Shown piece by piece: positions 1 to 8,828 of a stretch of 64,000 bases of DNA. The stretch's first letter is position 1. The number at the start of each line of letters is the position of its first letter. The DNA is from UBA6244 sp965140775. GTDB lineage: Bacteria > Bacteroidota > Bacteroidia > Bacteroidales > F082. The notes under the pieces were generated by a model. The model made no database searches and was not told where the DNA came from. It worked only from the letters and a program-made list of their open reading frames with translations. The translations under genes were made by a program, and so were the position numbers. The DNA lies in contig OZ223471.1 in NCBI GenBank assembly GCA_965140775.1, positions 3,224,001-3,288,000 of the forward strand, in the 5' to 3' direction.

Positions 1-3000
1 TTCGGCCACCGGATTTCCTTGGTAATCAAATATGCTGATGGTAATATCCAGCATTACCCCAATTTTGTTGTGCTTAAAGCCAAATTGGGTTTCACCGCTG
101 AAGGGGTTGGGATAATTCAGCACCTCGCTGATGCCAATTTCGGCCTCATCGTCAACGAAAAACTCAATGGTTTTTTCCGACGAATTGTTTTGTAAATCCC
201 AGGCTTTCACCGTGAGGGTATGCATTCCACGGGTAAGCCCCTCCAACGGATAGCTGACCATCCCTTGTTGGTAGGTGTCCATATCCAAGCTGAAATAGTC
301 GTTGAGCACCATCGAGTTGTTGTAATCCTGATCCAGTATCATCACAATATCGCGCCCCAGCCCGTTGCCGGTGCAATTAACCCCCGAAATATCTGCAATA
401 TGGGTATATAGCACGGACTTACTCGTTACCTGATCGCCTGACGAAAAACCGGGATCATTAAGATAAACCTGCATGTCGGGTCCTTCCAGATCAACCACGG
501 CTTGCTCATCGTATCCGCCAATCACCAAATCCTGATAATCGCCCCAGGCATCCCTAAAACTCACGGTATCGTAGGCGTAATAGTTGATTCTTCCAAAACC
601 ATAGGCGTAGGAAATATCTTTGGGCACAAGAAAACTAAAGCTAAAACGACCGTCCACCACCGAAGCTTTTCCTTTGTAAAGGATGCGGTCGAACAGATAA
701 AAATCCTCTGGAGTACTGGAGCCCAGATTACCGCGGGTAGTATATTTCACCTTTTTATCAAATACGGTGGGATAAACAACCCCATTGAATGTGGTAAGGG
801 GAGATCCGTTTTCATCCGACACAAAGCCGGTTACGGTAACTTCCGACAGCGCTTGAAGGGTATCCACCGATTGGCCCACCTCCCCATTATTAACTGTTGA
901 GGTAACCACATCGATTTCAGGAAAAGCCAGCTTCAGGGCAGGATCGCCCAACAGCACGAAATTCAGGTAATTGGCATTGGAAGGCCTTTTGGACAGACGC
1001 ACCAAATCACCCAAACGTGGACGTTCTCCATTCAGCTCTTTAAAAAGGTTCAGGTATATCCGTGTATTGACAATGATATTGGCATGAGCATAGGCCAAAC
1101 GCGTGGTGGTAAGCAACGAAACAGCTCCTCCGTGGGGATTGAGGTAAACATATTCGCCGGCAGAGGTAAACTCAGGATTATCGAACCTGCTAAACTCACA
1201 GGTGGCTGTTACAAAAAGCGGCAGGTTGTCTATATTGGCAAATCCATTGATGGCAGGCACATCCAAAATCATTTCTTCCGACCAGCCAATAAGCCCCCCA
1301 TGTCCGGTATAGTTCATAATAACCGTACCCTTTTCCACTTGATTGTTGATGTTGGTATTCACTTCGGGATACCGATAGCCGCTTGATGTTTCCTGCACGG
1401 CAAAAGCATCGGAGTATATTTTATTAATGCGCAATCCTTTGTGAAGGGTGTCGGCAATGGAGGCCATATCTTCGGCCTGATCGAGATGCAGGTTGGAATC
1501 CTGGTCGTCGGCCACAAAACAAATCTTGGTGCGCCAATCTCCCAGAACGGCAGGTTTGTTGGTCAGATAACTTTCCACCTTATCCACAGCCACCTGAGCT
1601 TGTTGCAGGGTGGACACAGGAAAGCGCCCGATGCCCAAATCCAGCTCACCACTGGCACTTCCACCTTCGTAATCGTCCAACAAGCCAAAATAGTCGTCGG
1701 TAACAAATGAACCTGTTTCGGTGAGCGACTCCTGCGATTCGTAGGTGGGCACAATATTGGTATTTCCCGGAATCCGGTTTTTGTAATCGTACGAACCATC
1801 GCCAAACAGCAGGAGATAACCGGGTTTTTGACCAAAGTCTTCACGGTCGTAAAGCATTTTCATGAAATCGCGAATGGCGGTTACATCCTGTGAGCCCGAG
1901 GAGAATTCATTGTAAATCTGCCGGGGAGTTACCACCACCGACCTCAACTGATCCATGGTTTGGTGAATTTGGGCGAGTCGGTTCGCCTGCTCCAAAAACA
2001 TGTCGGGTGCCACAATCACCATATTTATGTTCGTGATGGCATGAAGGTTTTGGTTGGCAATTTGGTGCACATCAACCGGGGTAACATAGCTATTTTTATC
2101 AAAAATGATAAAGTCACGTTCACCGGCATCATCCAGATTAAACTGCAGGGTGTTGTTATTAATTTCAAAATCAATCGCTTGCGGAAAATGAGGCGAAGTA
2201 ATGCCCCAGACTTCAACCTCCTGATTTACCTGTTGCACCCGAAAACGCGCAATTTGACCGGAAACAGCAGCATCGGGTTCACGAAAAACCATCTGCCCTC
2301 CGGTGTATATTAACTCACGCTTCACGTTAAGTTCCAGATTGTCAAGCCATGCTGTGGCGTTTTCATCCTCCGAAATATACCGGATACGCACGTCTAGTTG
2401 GTCGCTGTTGGCAAAAAATGAAGCAGCCTTTTGGGCTCTGAAAGCATAGGAATGTGATGAAGGGGTTACCTTGAGGAAAAGGGTGGAATCGATTACCAAC
2501 TGATCGTTTACACGTACCTCGAAGTAAGTATAAACATATCCCCGCGCAGCCATTTTTGCCAGCAAATGAACAGGAAATCCTTGTACCAAGTGAGGGAAAT
2601 TAAAACGGAAATTGCGTTCCACCGTATCGCCTGTAAATGCTTCGCCATACCATTCCTTGCCTGAATCGAGGAGATTTTCCAAATCGAGTTCATGACTCTG
2701 CACATCCAGAAATTCGTCAACTTCCAAAGTGGGTGTCGCGGTGGAAAGCGGAAGCCGGGGCATTTCAAGTCCGGTAGCACGGTCGGTGGTGAGAAAATAA
2801 CAGATGGTATCCGCATACAGGTTCTTCACCTGATTGTAATGCCTTGAAAATACGTTGTAATCTTCCGCTGTAGGACCTTCTGAATAAAAGAGTACATAAT
2901 CATCCTGATCGAAGCTGCCGTCGTCCATACCAACACGCCGGATGGCATTTTCCTGAAGATCGTCCACCCTGTTGGCCATATTAGTTTCGGGAAGCATGCC

Positions 3001-3636
3001 CGAATAATTGCCAAAAACGCCCAGTTTCGACGGATCTATTGATGAAATATCCACACCCAGCCCGGCAAAGAACGCGGCATCCAAACGAACAACCCCCCTA
3101 TGTGTGATTCCCATTTTATACCATGTTCCGCTGCTTAGCACACTGTTGTCGGCATATTCGCGTGTTTCAATTAATTGCAGGTTACCGGGCTCCACGGGTG
3201 AAAAATCCACCAGCAAGCGGGCATTCAACAGTCGAAAAACACTTGTCCGGTTGTCGTTTGTACTAAAAGGTACCACATAGATGCGTGCTCGTTTTCCGGC
3301 ATGTTCCACCAGCACCTTGAAATCAAGGGGACACAATTCCTTATCCGAAAGCAATTCCGTAGTGCCGGCATCCAGGGTATCCTGCTCCACATCAACCAAT
3401 TTGGCCTCACATTCAAAAACCCGGGAAGGCAATTCCACTTCCGTCATAAAAATGGGCAAAGCACCATATTCGGGCAAATTGGTGGCTTCGGGAAACGAAA
3501 AATAATGTAAGGTTTGGTTGTGATTGGTTTCGAGGGTAAGTAAGCCTGAGTAGTTGAGATGCACCTGCACCGACTGCTGGGCACTGAGCGCGAAAGCAGC
3601 CATCAACAACAGATATAGTGAGAAAAGTTTTTTCAT
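1..3636 (-). CDS. PorU-type T9SS sortase, paralogue 1 (C-terminus cut by window edge)
   Basis: An open frame runs on the minus strand from ATG at 3636 to the window edge without a stop, so about 1212 residues are visible. It begins with a Sec signal peptide (MKKLFSLYLLLMAAFALSAQ). The middle carries the C25 (gingipain-like) peptidase fold with catalytic His in NYTGHGG (about residue 779) and Cys in FVTATCEFSRFD (about residue 813). The visible end (YPNPFSGETQFGF) is the start of a C-terminal sorting-type domain. PorU is the outer-membrane sortase that cleaves the CTD of T9SS cargo and attaches it to the cell surface. The next gene is a full-length PorU of the same architecture, so this is a tandem paralogue. 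Which copy is the housekeeping sortase cannot be decided here. Roughly 30-60 C-terminal residues are missing. Confidence 0.88.
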   Translation of the reverse strand, partial: MKKLFSLYLLLMAAFALSAQQSVQVHLNYSGLLTLETNHNQTLHYFSFPEATNLPEYGALPIFMTEVELPSRVFECEAKLVDVEQDTLDAGTTELLSDKELCPLDFKVLVEHAGKRARIYVVPFSTNDNRTSVFRLLNARLLVDFSPVEPGNLQLIETREYADNSVLSSGTWYKMGITHRGVVRLDAAFFAGLGVDISSIDPSKLGVFGNYSGMLPETNMANRVDDLQENAIRRVGMDDGSFDQDDYVLFYSEGPTAEDYNVFSRHYNQVKNLYADTICYFLTTDRATGLEMPRLPLSTATPTLEVDEFLDVQSHELDLENLLDSGKEWYGEAFTGDTVERNFRFNFPHLVQGFPVHLLAKMAARGYVYTYFEVRVNDQLVIDSTLFLKVTPSSHSYAFRAQKAASFFANSDQLDVRIRYISEDENATAWLDNLELNVKRELIYTGGQMVFREPDAAVSGQIARFRVQQVNQEVEVWGITSPHFPQAIDFEINNNTLQFNLDDAGERDFIIFDKNSYVTPVDVHQIANQNLHAITNINMVIVAPDMFLEQANRLAQIHQTMDQLRSVVVTPRQIYNEFSSGSQDVTAIRDFMKMLYDREDFGQKPGYLLLFGDGSYDYKNRIPGNTNIVPTYESQESLTETGSFVTDDYFGLLDDYEGGSASGELDLGIGRFPVSTLQQAQVAVDKVESYLTNKPAVLGDWRTKICFVADDQDSNLHLDQAEDMASIADTLHKGLRINKIYSDAFAVQETSSGYRYPEVNTNINNQVEKGTVIMNYTGHGGLIGWSEEMILDVPAINGFANIDNLPLFVTATCEFSRFDNPEFTSAGEYVYLNPHGGAVSLLTTTRLAYAHANIIVNTRIYLNLFKELNGERPRLGDLVRLSKRPSNANYLNFVLLGDPALKLAFPEIDVVTSTVNNGEVGQSVDTLQALSEVTVTGFVSDENGSPLTTFNGVVYPTVFDKKVKYTTRGNLGSSTPEDFYLFDRILYKGKASVVDGRFSFSFLVPKDISYAYGFGRINYYAYDTVSFRDAWGDYQDLVIGGYDEQAVVDLEGPDMQVYLNDPGFSSGDQVTSKSVLYTHIADISGVNCTGNGLGRDIVMILDQDYNNSMVLNDYFSLDMDTYQQGMVSYPLEGLTRGMHTLTVKAWDLQNNSSEKTIEFFVDDEAEIGISEVLNYPNPFSGETQFGFKHNKIGVMLDITISIFDYQGNPVAE

Positions 3637-3734
3637 TTAGGGTAGTTTAAATCTCAGTTAAACAATCAACTATGGTGCCGTTTTACCAAACAGATTTCAC
3701 GGGCTTCAAAGGCATCACATTTAATATTAACTGA

Positions 3735-3767
3735 CAAAAATAGCAACAATATGGTTGTCAGGACCAA
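3735..3767 (-). promoter_or_regulatory. Candidate Bacteroidota promoter for the first porU-like gene
   Basis: On the minus strand TATTTTTG (3735-3742) fits the -7 consensus TAnnTTTG. A TTG lies 22 bases upstream (3765-3767). The leader to the ATG at 3636 would be about 95 bases. The element abuts the stop of the upstream porU, so this gene may have its own promoter as well as readthrough. Confidence 0.45.
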
Positions 3768-6700
3768 CTACTTAATGTAAATCAATTTTGATGAATCTTC
3801 ACCTGTTTGACCTGCCTCATTTCGCACCACCACACGCACCACATAAAAACCTCTGCCAATTTTACCTCCTGCATTGGAGGTTCCATCCCACTTGAGCGGG
3901 CTGATTTGGTAACCCTCGGCATCTATTTTTGTGTTCAGCGTGCGAACCAGCTTACCGTCCATCCGGTAAATATGCAAGGCTACATCCAAAGCATTTCCCG
4001 ACTGATTGTGGGTAAACGTGAATTCGGTATCCGTAGAAAACGGATTGGGAAAATTTCGCAAGTTTTCAACGATAACATTCATGGAAGTTACTACGGTAAA
4101 GGGCAAATAGGCAATCGATGAGTTGTTGTACACATCCCATACTTTCAAACTGAGCATATGATCTCCTTCGGCCAGATCGGCAAAGGGATAGGTAACCACG
4201 CCGCTATTGAAGCTATTTTCGTCGGCTTCGTAATAATCGTTGAGCACATAAGCCAGGTTGGGATTATCATCCACTGTGGTAACAATGTCGTGTCCAATAC
4301 CTGAACCTGTGGTGTTGATTCCACTTTCGTCGCGCACTTTGGCAAAAAGCACGGGATTCTCACCCACAATACTGCCCGGCACAAAGGTGGTATCATACAT
4401 ATACAAATCAATGACCGGTCCGATGGTATCTTCCAGGGCATCCGGATTAAAACCTCCTACAATAAAATCCTCAAAATACCCATTTCCATCGGTGGTTTCG
4501 TTTCTGAAATAATAACTGATCCTGCCCGGCCCATATTTATAGGCAATATCTTTGGGCATCATGAATTCAAAATGAAAGTTACCATCAACAACGGATGCCT
4601 TTCCATTGAACAATACATTTTTGCGCAGGTAAAATGTGTAGGGGGAGTTTTCGTCGCCATAGGTAACGATTTCAGAGAGCTTGTCGTACACAATGGGGAA
4701 TATTTCACCCTGATAATCAGACATGTAATTACCCGACCTGTCCGTAATCCGCCCATCAACAGAAATCATGGCGAGTGCCTTTAGCGTATCGGGTACCGTG
4801 CCCACAGGATGGGAATTAATGGCCATGGTTTCGGCTGCATACTCAGGATAAGCCATCCGGCATGCCGGATCGCCCACCAAAATAAACTTCCGGTCGTTGG
4901 CCGTACCATTAAGTTTCGACCGACGGATGATATCACCAAAAGTGGGGTATTCTCCATTGATTTTTTCAAACATGTTGTTGGTATAAACGGCCAAATTCAG
5001 CTGTCGATTGGCATAGGCAAAAGTGGCCCGGGAGGTGGTAAACAAGGCAATGCCTCCACCTTTATTATTAAGGAATACCTGCTCACCGGCCGAAACCCGT
5101 TGGGGGTCGTCGTACCTGGTGAATTCACAGGTGGCCGTAATAAACACCGTGAGTTTATTATAATTACTCCATGAATTGATATCCGAAAGTTGGACGATTT
5201 GCTCGTGACCCAAACCTATTTCGCCACCATGACCAGAGTAGTTGAATATCAAGGTACCTTTTTCCATTTGCAGGTTGATGGCACGGTTTACCTCGGGAGC
5301 TTTCTGTCCGCCCGGAGTACTCACCTGCTCATAAGCATCTACGTATATTTTGTTGATATTGTATTCAGGGAAATTTTGTCCCACGTAATCAGAAACGGCT
5401 TCGGCATCCTTGATGTGGGTATTGCTGTCGCCATCGTCGGCAATAAAAGTAATCACATTTCGATACGACGACATGTTGCTTACAGAGTTAACCGAATAGT
5501 GTATGGTTTTGTCGATGGCCACCTGAGCTTCTTCTACCGTTTGCACCACAAACCTTCCTATGCCAATATCCAACCTGTCGGAACTGTTGGTGTTCGGTAG
5601 GGGTTCTACACCTTCACCATCGTCCAAATAACCAAAATAATCATCTGTGGCAATGGAGTTTACAATATTAAGCGGGGTATAAGTTGATTCCCAACAGGGA
5701 ACAAAATTACTGTTATCACTGATTCGGTCCTTGTAATCGTAAGAAGCATCTCCAAACAGCAACATATATTTCAATTCCGATCCGGCTTCGCTTTCGTCGT
5801 AAAGCATCTTGGCAAAATTGCGTATGGCACTAATGTCGTGGCTTCCAGAGGCAAACTCGTTGTACACCTGATTTGTGGTAACCACCTCCACCTTCCATGA
5901 AGCATGCTCACGGTGAAAATCAGCCAGTTGGTTGGCTTGGTCCAGAAAATCGGGATGGCTAATGATGAGGTAATCGATGTTTCGGAATGCGTGCAAATTT
6001 TGATTGGGCACTTGTTCCACAAATTCAACACTTTTCAGTCCGGATGAATTAAACGCCACATACTCGTTGTGTCCGGTTAGCATGGATGTGAACTGCAACT
6101 GATTGCCCACCAAGGTTGTGCTGATTTTGGTAGGATTTACCGCGGTGGTAACATCCCAAATTTCCGGTTGCGACGAAGCATTTCCCAGATAAAACAAGGC
6201 CAGCTGTCCCGGATCGGAAGTAACATTTCTGAAAAGCATTTGGTTGCCGTCCATGGTTAGGGCCCGTCGTACATTCACTTCAATAAAATCGAGGTAACCC
6301 ATCGAACTGTTGTTACTGCGTTGATAGGTAGTAGATATCAACACATTTTCATCCTTGGGCAGAAACCTGAAGCTGGTAGAATCCTCCTTGCCATAATCGT
6401 AATTACTTGTTGTGGCATCCATGGTAACGGTACCCAGATCGGTACCATTTACGCCGATTTTAAAGGCGCTGCTTCCTGAGGATTTGGCGGCAAACTTTCC
6501 GCGAAAATAACCCGAATTGCTTGTTTTGGAAATATTGGGAAAGCTAAACACAAAATCGTGAGTTAAGTTAGAGATGTCGTAAACCTCACCAAACCAAATA
6601 CGTCCCACGGCTGCAATATTTCGGGTATCTTCTTCATGATAGGCATAATCAATAAAGCTGTTGACTTCCACCGAAGGGGAGCCCCCCGAAGTTTCAGCGG

Positions 6701-7586
6701 TTACAATGCGTTTTCCGCTGCCACTCAAGGCCGTGATAAAATAGTAGGCATAGTCGTCGTAGTAGTTGTTTTGGTGCTGAAAGGCCTGTGCTTCCACGTT
6801 CCATTTCCAAACAATGGGTCCCTGGGCATAAAACACGAAATAATCGCCCGGATCGAAACGTCCATCGCCTCCATCCACCATTTTGATGGGATTTTCAATC
6901 AAATCATCGTAAACGGGGACATCATTTTTTTCGGGCAACACACCTCCGCCATTTCCAAACAGGGCAATTTTGGATGAGGACACATTCATATCAAAGCCCA
7001 TGGCCGACAAATCGTTGTAGGTCACCGTGTATATCCCCGACTCGGACACCTTTATTTTATACCAATTGCCCGTGGCCAACACGCTGGTAGAAGCATAGGA
7101 CCGGGCAGGCACCACGTTCTGCGGCAAATCAACCACCTCCGCCACCACTTCAAACGACACCAGTTTCTGAAAATCCTGTAACGAATCGTTCCAGCGAATG
7201 GGAACTAAGTCCACCGACATCCATGGCTCTTTTTTCATCTGTACAACCTTGCCGATGGGCAACACACGGGTTAACTCCGATAAATATGGTTGTAAAATTG
7301 TTGATTCCTCCGGTGTTACGGACACAAATACCGCTTGATCGATGGATAACTCCAGCGTAACGTTGGCCGAATGAATTCGGTAATTTTTATTGAAATGAGG
7401 CAACACCCCTCCGTCACTGAAAATGGCGCCTTCAAACGAGGGTCGCGACAAAAAATTATTTTCTTGTAATTCAATTTGTTCAATTGGTTTCCATTGAATG
7501 CTTTCGCGAAAGCGATATTCGGTTCCAAACATCTCCAAACCCAGGAACAACAGTAGCAAGGAATAATAAATAGGGTGGTATCTCAT
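3768..7586 (-). CDS. porU: Type IX secretion system sortase PorU
   Basis: This is a 1272-residue protein with a hydrophobic N-terminal signal (residues 1-20). The long N-terminal region is followed by a C25 peptidase domain with His in NYSGHGGEIG (about residue 786) and Cys in FITATCEFTRYDDP (about residue 820). A C-terminal beta-sandwich sorting-type domain begins near FPNPFSTDTEF and ends in KLIYIK. PorU is itself retained at the surface and works with PorV to remove CTDs from secreted proteins and attach them to anionic LPS. Its adjacency to gldJ (divergent, with a PorP/SprF gene between) resembles the porU-gldJ linkage known in Flavobacterium. Length and both catalytic motifs agree with the family. 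A second C25 protein of the same layout follows downstream. Confidence 0.9.
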   Translation of the reverse strand: MRYHPIYYSLLLLFLGLEMFGTEYRFRESIQWKPIEQIELQENNFLSRPSFEGAIFSDGGVLPHFNKNYRIHSANVTLELSIDQAVFVSVTPEESTILQPYLSELTRVLPIGKVVQMKKEPWMSVDLVPIRWNDSLQDFQKLVSFEVVAEVVDLPQNVVPARSYASTSVLATGNWYKIKVSESGIYTVTYNDLSAMGFDMNVSSSKIALFGNGGGVLPEKNDVPVYDDLIENPIKMVDGGDGRFDPGDYFVFYAQGPIVWKWNVEAQAFQHQNNYYDDYAYYFITALSGSGKRIVTAETSGGSPSVEVNSFIDYAYHEEDTRNIAAVGRIWFGEVYDISNLTHDFVFSFPNISKTSNSGYFRGKFAAKSSGSSAFKIGVNGTDLGTVTMDATTSNYDYGKEDSTSFRFLPKDENVLISTTYQRSNNSSMGYLDFIEVNVRRALTMDGNQMLFRNVTSDPGQLALFYLGNASSQPEIWDVTTAVNPTKISTTLVGNQLQFTSMLTGHNEYVAFNSSGLKSVEFVEQVPNQNLHAFRNIDYLIISHPDFLDQANQLADFHREHASWKVEVVTTNQVYNEFASGSHDISAIRNFAKMLYDESEAGSELKYMLLFGDASYDYKDRISDNSNFVPCWESTYTPLNIVNSIATDDYFGYLDDGEGVEPLPNTNSSDRLDIGIGRFVVQTVEEAQVAIDKTIHYSVNSVSNMSSYRNVITFIADDGDSNTHIKDAEAVSDYVGQNFPEYNINKIYVDAYEQVSTPGGQKAPEVNRAINLQMEKGTLIFNYSGHGGEIGLGHEQIVQLSDINSWSNYNKLTVFITATCEFTRYDDPQRVSAGEQVFLNNKGGGIALFTTSRATFAYANRQLNLAVYTNNMFEKINGEYPTFGDIIRRSKLNGTANDRKFILVGDPACRMAYPEYAAETMAINSHPVGTVPDTLKALAMISVDGRITDRSGNYMSDYQGEIFPIVYDKLSEIVTYGDENSPYTFYLRKNVLFNGKASVVDGNFHFEFMMPKDIAYKYGPGRISYYFRNETTDGNGYFEDFIVGGFNPDALEDTIGPVIDLYMYDTTFVPGSIVGENPVLFAKVRDESGINTTGSGIGHDIVTTVDDNPNLAYVLNDYYEADENSFNSGVVTYPFADLAEGDHMLSLKVWDVYNNSSIAYLPFTVVTSMNVIVENLRNFPNPFSTDTEFTFTHNQSGNALDVALHIYRMDGKLVRTLNTKIDAEGYQISPLKWDGTSNAGGKIGRGFYVVRVVVRNEAGQTGEDSSKLIYIK

Positions 7587-7603
7587 GTGGTTGTTTTAAT
7601 CGT

Positions 7604-7611
7604 CAAAAATA
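7604..7611 (-). promoter_or_regulatory. Candidate -7 element for porU
   Basis: TATTTTTG on the minus strand matches TAnnTTTG and lies 18 bases before the porU ATG. No TTG sits at the usual distance upstream, so only the -7 half is supported. The same octamer occurs in front of the downstream porU paralogue. Confidence 0.4.
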
Positions 7612-7676
7612 ATTTTAAACAGAACTTCGGCTGATAATTATGATGTATAACGATGTTTTATGTGTTTTATTTTGCT

Positions 7677-7684
7677 TAAGTTTG
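7677..7684 (+). promoter_or_regulatory. Candidate -7 element for the PorP-GldJ operon
   Basis: TAAGTTTG fits TAnnTTTG. It would give a leader of about 100 bases to the ATG at 7788. No clear TTG box is found 17-23 bases upstream, so confidence is low. Confidence 0.35.
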
Positions 7685-7787
7685 CACAGAAATTTTTGGA
7701 GAAAAAAGGAAAATCCTCCACGGGATAATAAAAAAGGTCGTATAATTGCGCTTTCAAAAAACCAAACCAAATCAACACAATGGAGTA

Positions 7788-8792
7788 ATGGTCAGAAGGT
7801 TTCGTATTGTAATCATTTCATTGTTTGCCCTGGCGTGGGGAGCTACTCAGGCACAGGATGCTGAGTTCTCTCAATTTTATGCCAATCCGCTGTATTTAAA
7901 CCCGGCACTTGCCGGAAGCACCGAATGTGGCCGACTGGGGCTGAATTACCGTACACAATACCCTTCGCTTTCTCAGGCATACGTTACCTACAATATAGCC
8001 TACGACCAAAATTTACCCGGAATCAACAGCGGTTTTGGCGTGTTGGTGATGAGCGATGCTCAGGGTGACGGTGCCCTGGTGCGTAACGCCATTTCGGCCA
8101 TTTATTCCTACAAACTTCAGGTGAGCAACAATATCCTGCTCAGTTTTGGTGTAAAAGGAGGCTACTATCAGGAGCATTTAAACTGGAACAAACTTACCTT
8201 TGGCGATCAAATCAATCCGACCACCGGCAACATTAGTCCAAGCACCATGGAAACCCCACCAACCAACGACAATATCTCGGTTATTGACTTTTCGGCCGGT
8301 GCGGTGGTAAGCCATACCGATCAGTATTTTGTGGGCGTGGCTGTTGATCACCTTAACCAACCCAACATCACTTTTTATGATGACAACAACAGCAAGCTTC
8401 CGATGAAAATCGCCATTCATGGTGGCGCCATCATCAATGCTACCAATGGAGGACTGGGCAATGCTTCAGAAAGAGATATTGTTATCCAGCCCAATTTGTT
8501 GTACATGCAACAAGAAAAATTTCATCAACTCAATGTTGGTTTGTACGTTAAAAAATATCCCTTCGTTTTAGGAAGCTGGTTTCGGCACAATTTCGAAAAT
8601 CCTGACGCCGTAGTGGCCTTACTAGGAATAACTTACAACAATATTCGTATTGGTTACAGCTATGATTTCACCGTATCGCAGATGGGTGGACAGGCAGGTG
8701 GCGCGCACGAAATTTCCTTTGCCTGGGATTTTTGTATATATAAAGAATCAGCCCGACGTGTAATTAGGGCAATAAATTCACCTACTTTTTAG
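7788..8792 (+). CDS. PorP/SprF-family T9SS outer-membrane protein
   Basis: From ATG 7788 the product has 334 residues: a signal peptide (VRRFRIVIISLFALAWGATQ) and then the family opening AQDAEFSQFYANPLYLNPAL, which is diagnostic for the PorP/SprF family. The rest alternates polar and aromatic residues, as expected for an outer-membrane beta-barrel. A TTG at 7746 would extend the frame but would put charged residues ahead of the signal peptide, so the ATG is preferred. Family members act with the T9SS trans-envelope complex, often paired with a particular large secreted adhesin. Here the gene lies 36 bases before gldJ on the same strand and is probably co-transcribed with it. No adhesin partner is adjacent. 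Confidence 0.85.
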   Translation: MVRRFRIVIISLFALAWGATQAQDAEFSQFYANPLYLNPALAGSTECGRLGLNYRTQYPSLSQAYVTYNIAYDQNLPGINSGFGVLVMSDAQGDGALVRNAISAIYSYKLQVSNNILLSFGVKGGYYQEHLNWNKLTFGDQINPTTGNISPSTMETPPTNDNISVIDFSAGAVVSHTDQYFVGVAVDHLNQPNITFYDDNNSKLPMKIAIHGGAIINATNGGLGNASERDIVIQPNLLYMQQEKFHQLNVGLYVKKYPFVLGSWFRHNFENPDAVVALLGITYNNIRIGYSYDFTVSQMGGQAGGAHEISFAWDFCIYKESARRVIRAINSPTF

Positions 8793-8828
8793 TTATTATC
8801 GCAGCAGTTTAAAAAAAATTACATTAAA

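Noticed and set aside
7746..7787. Upstream TTG start for the PorP/SprF gene
   Set aside because: It would place a polar stretch of 14 residues ahead of the signal peptide; ATG 7788 gives a normal signal.
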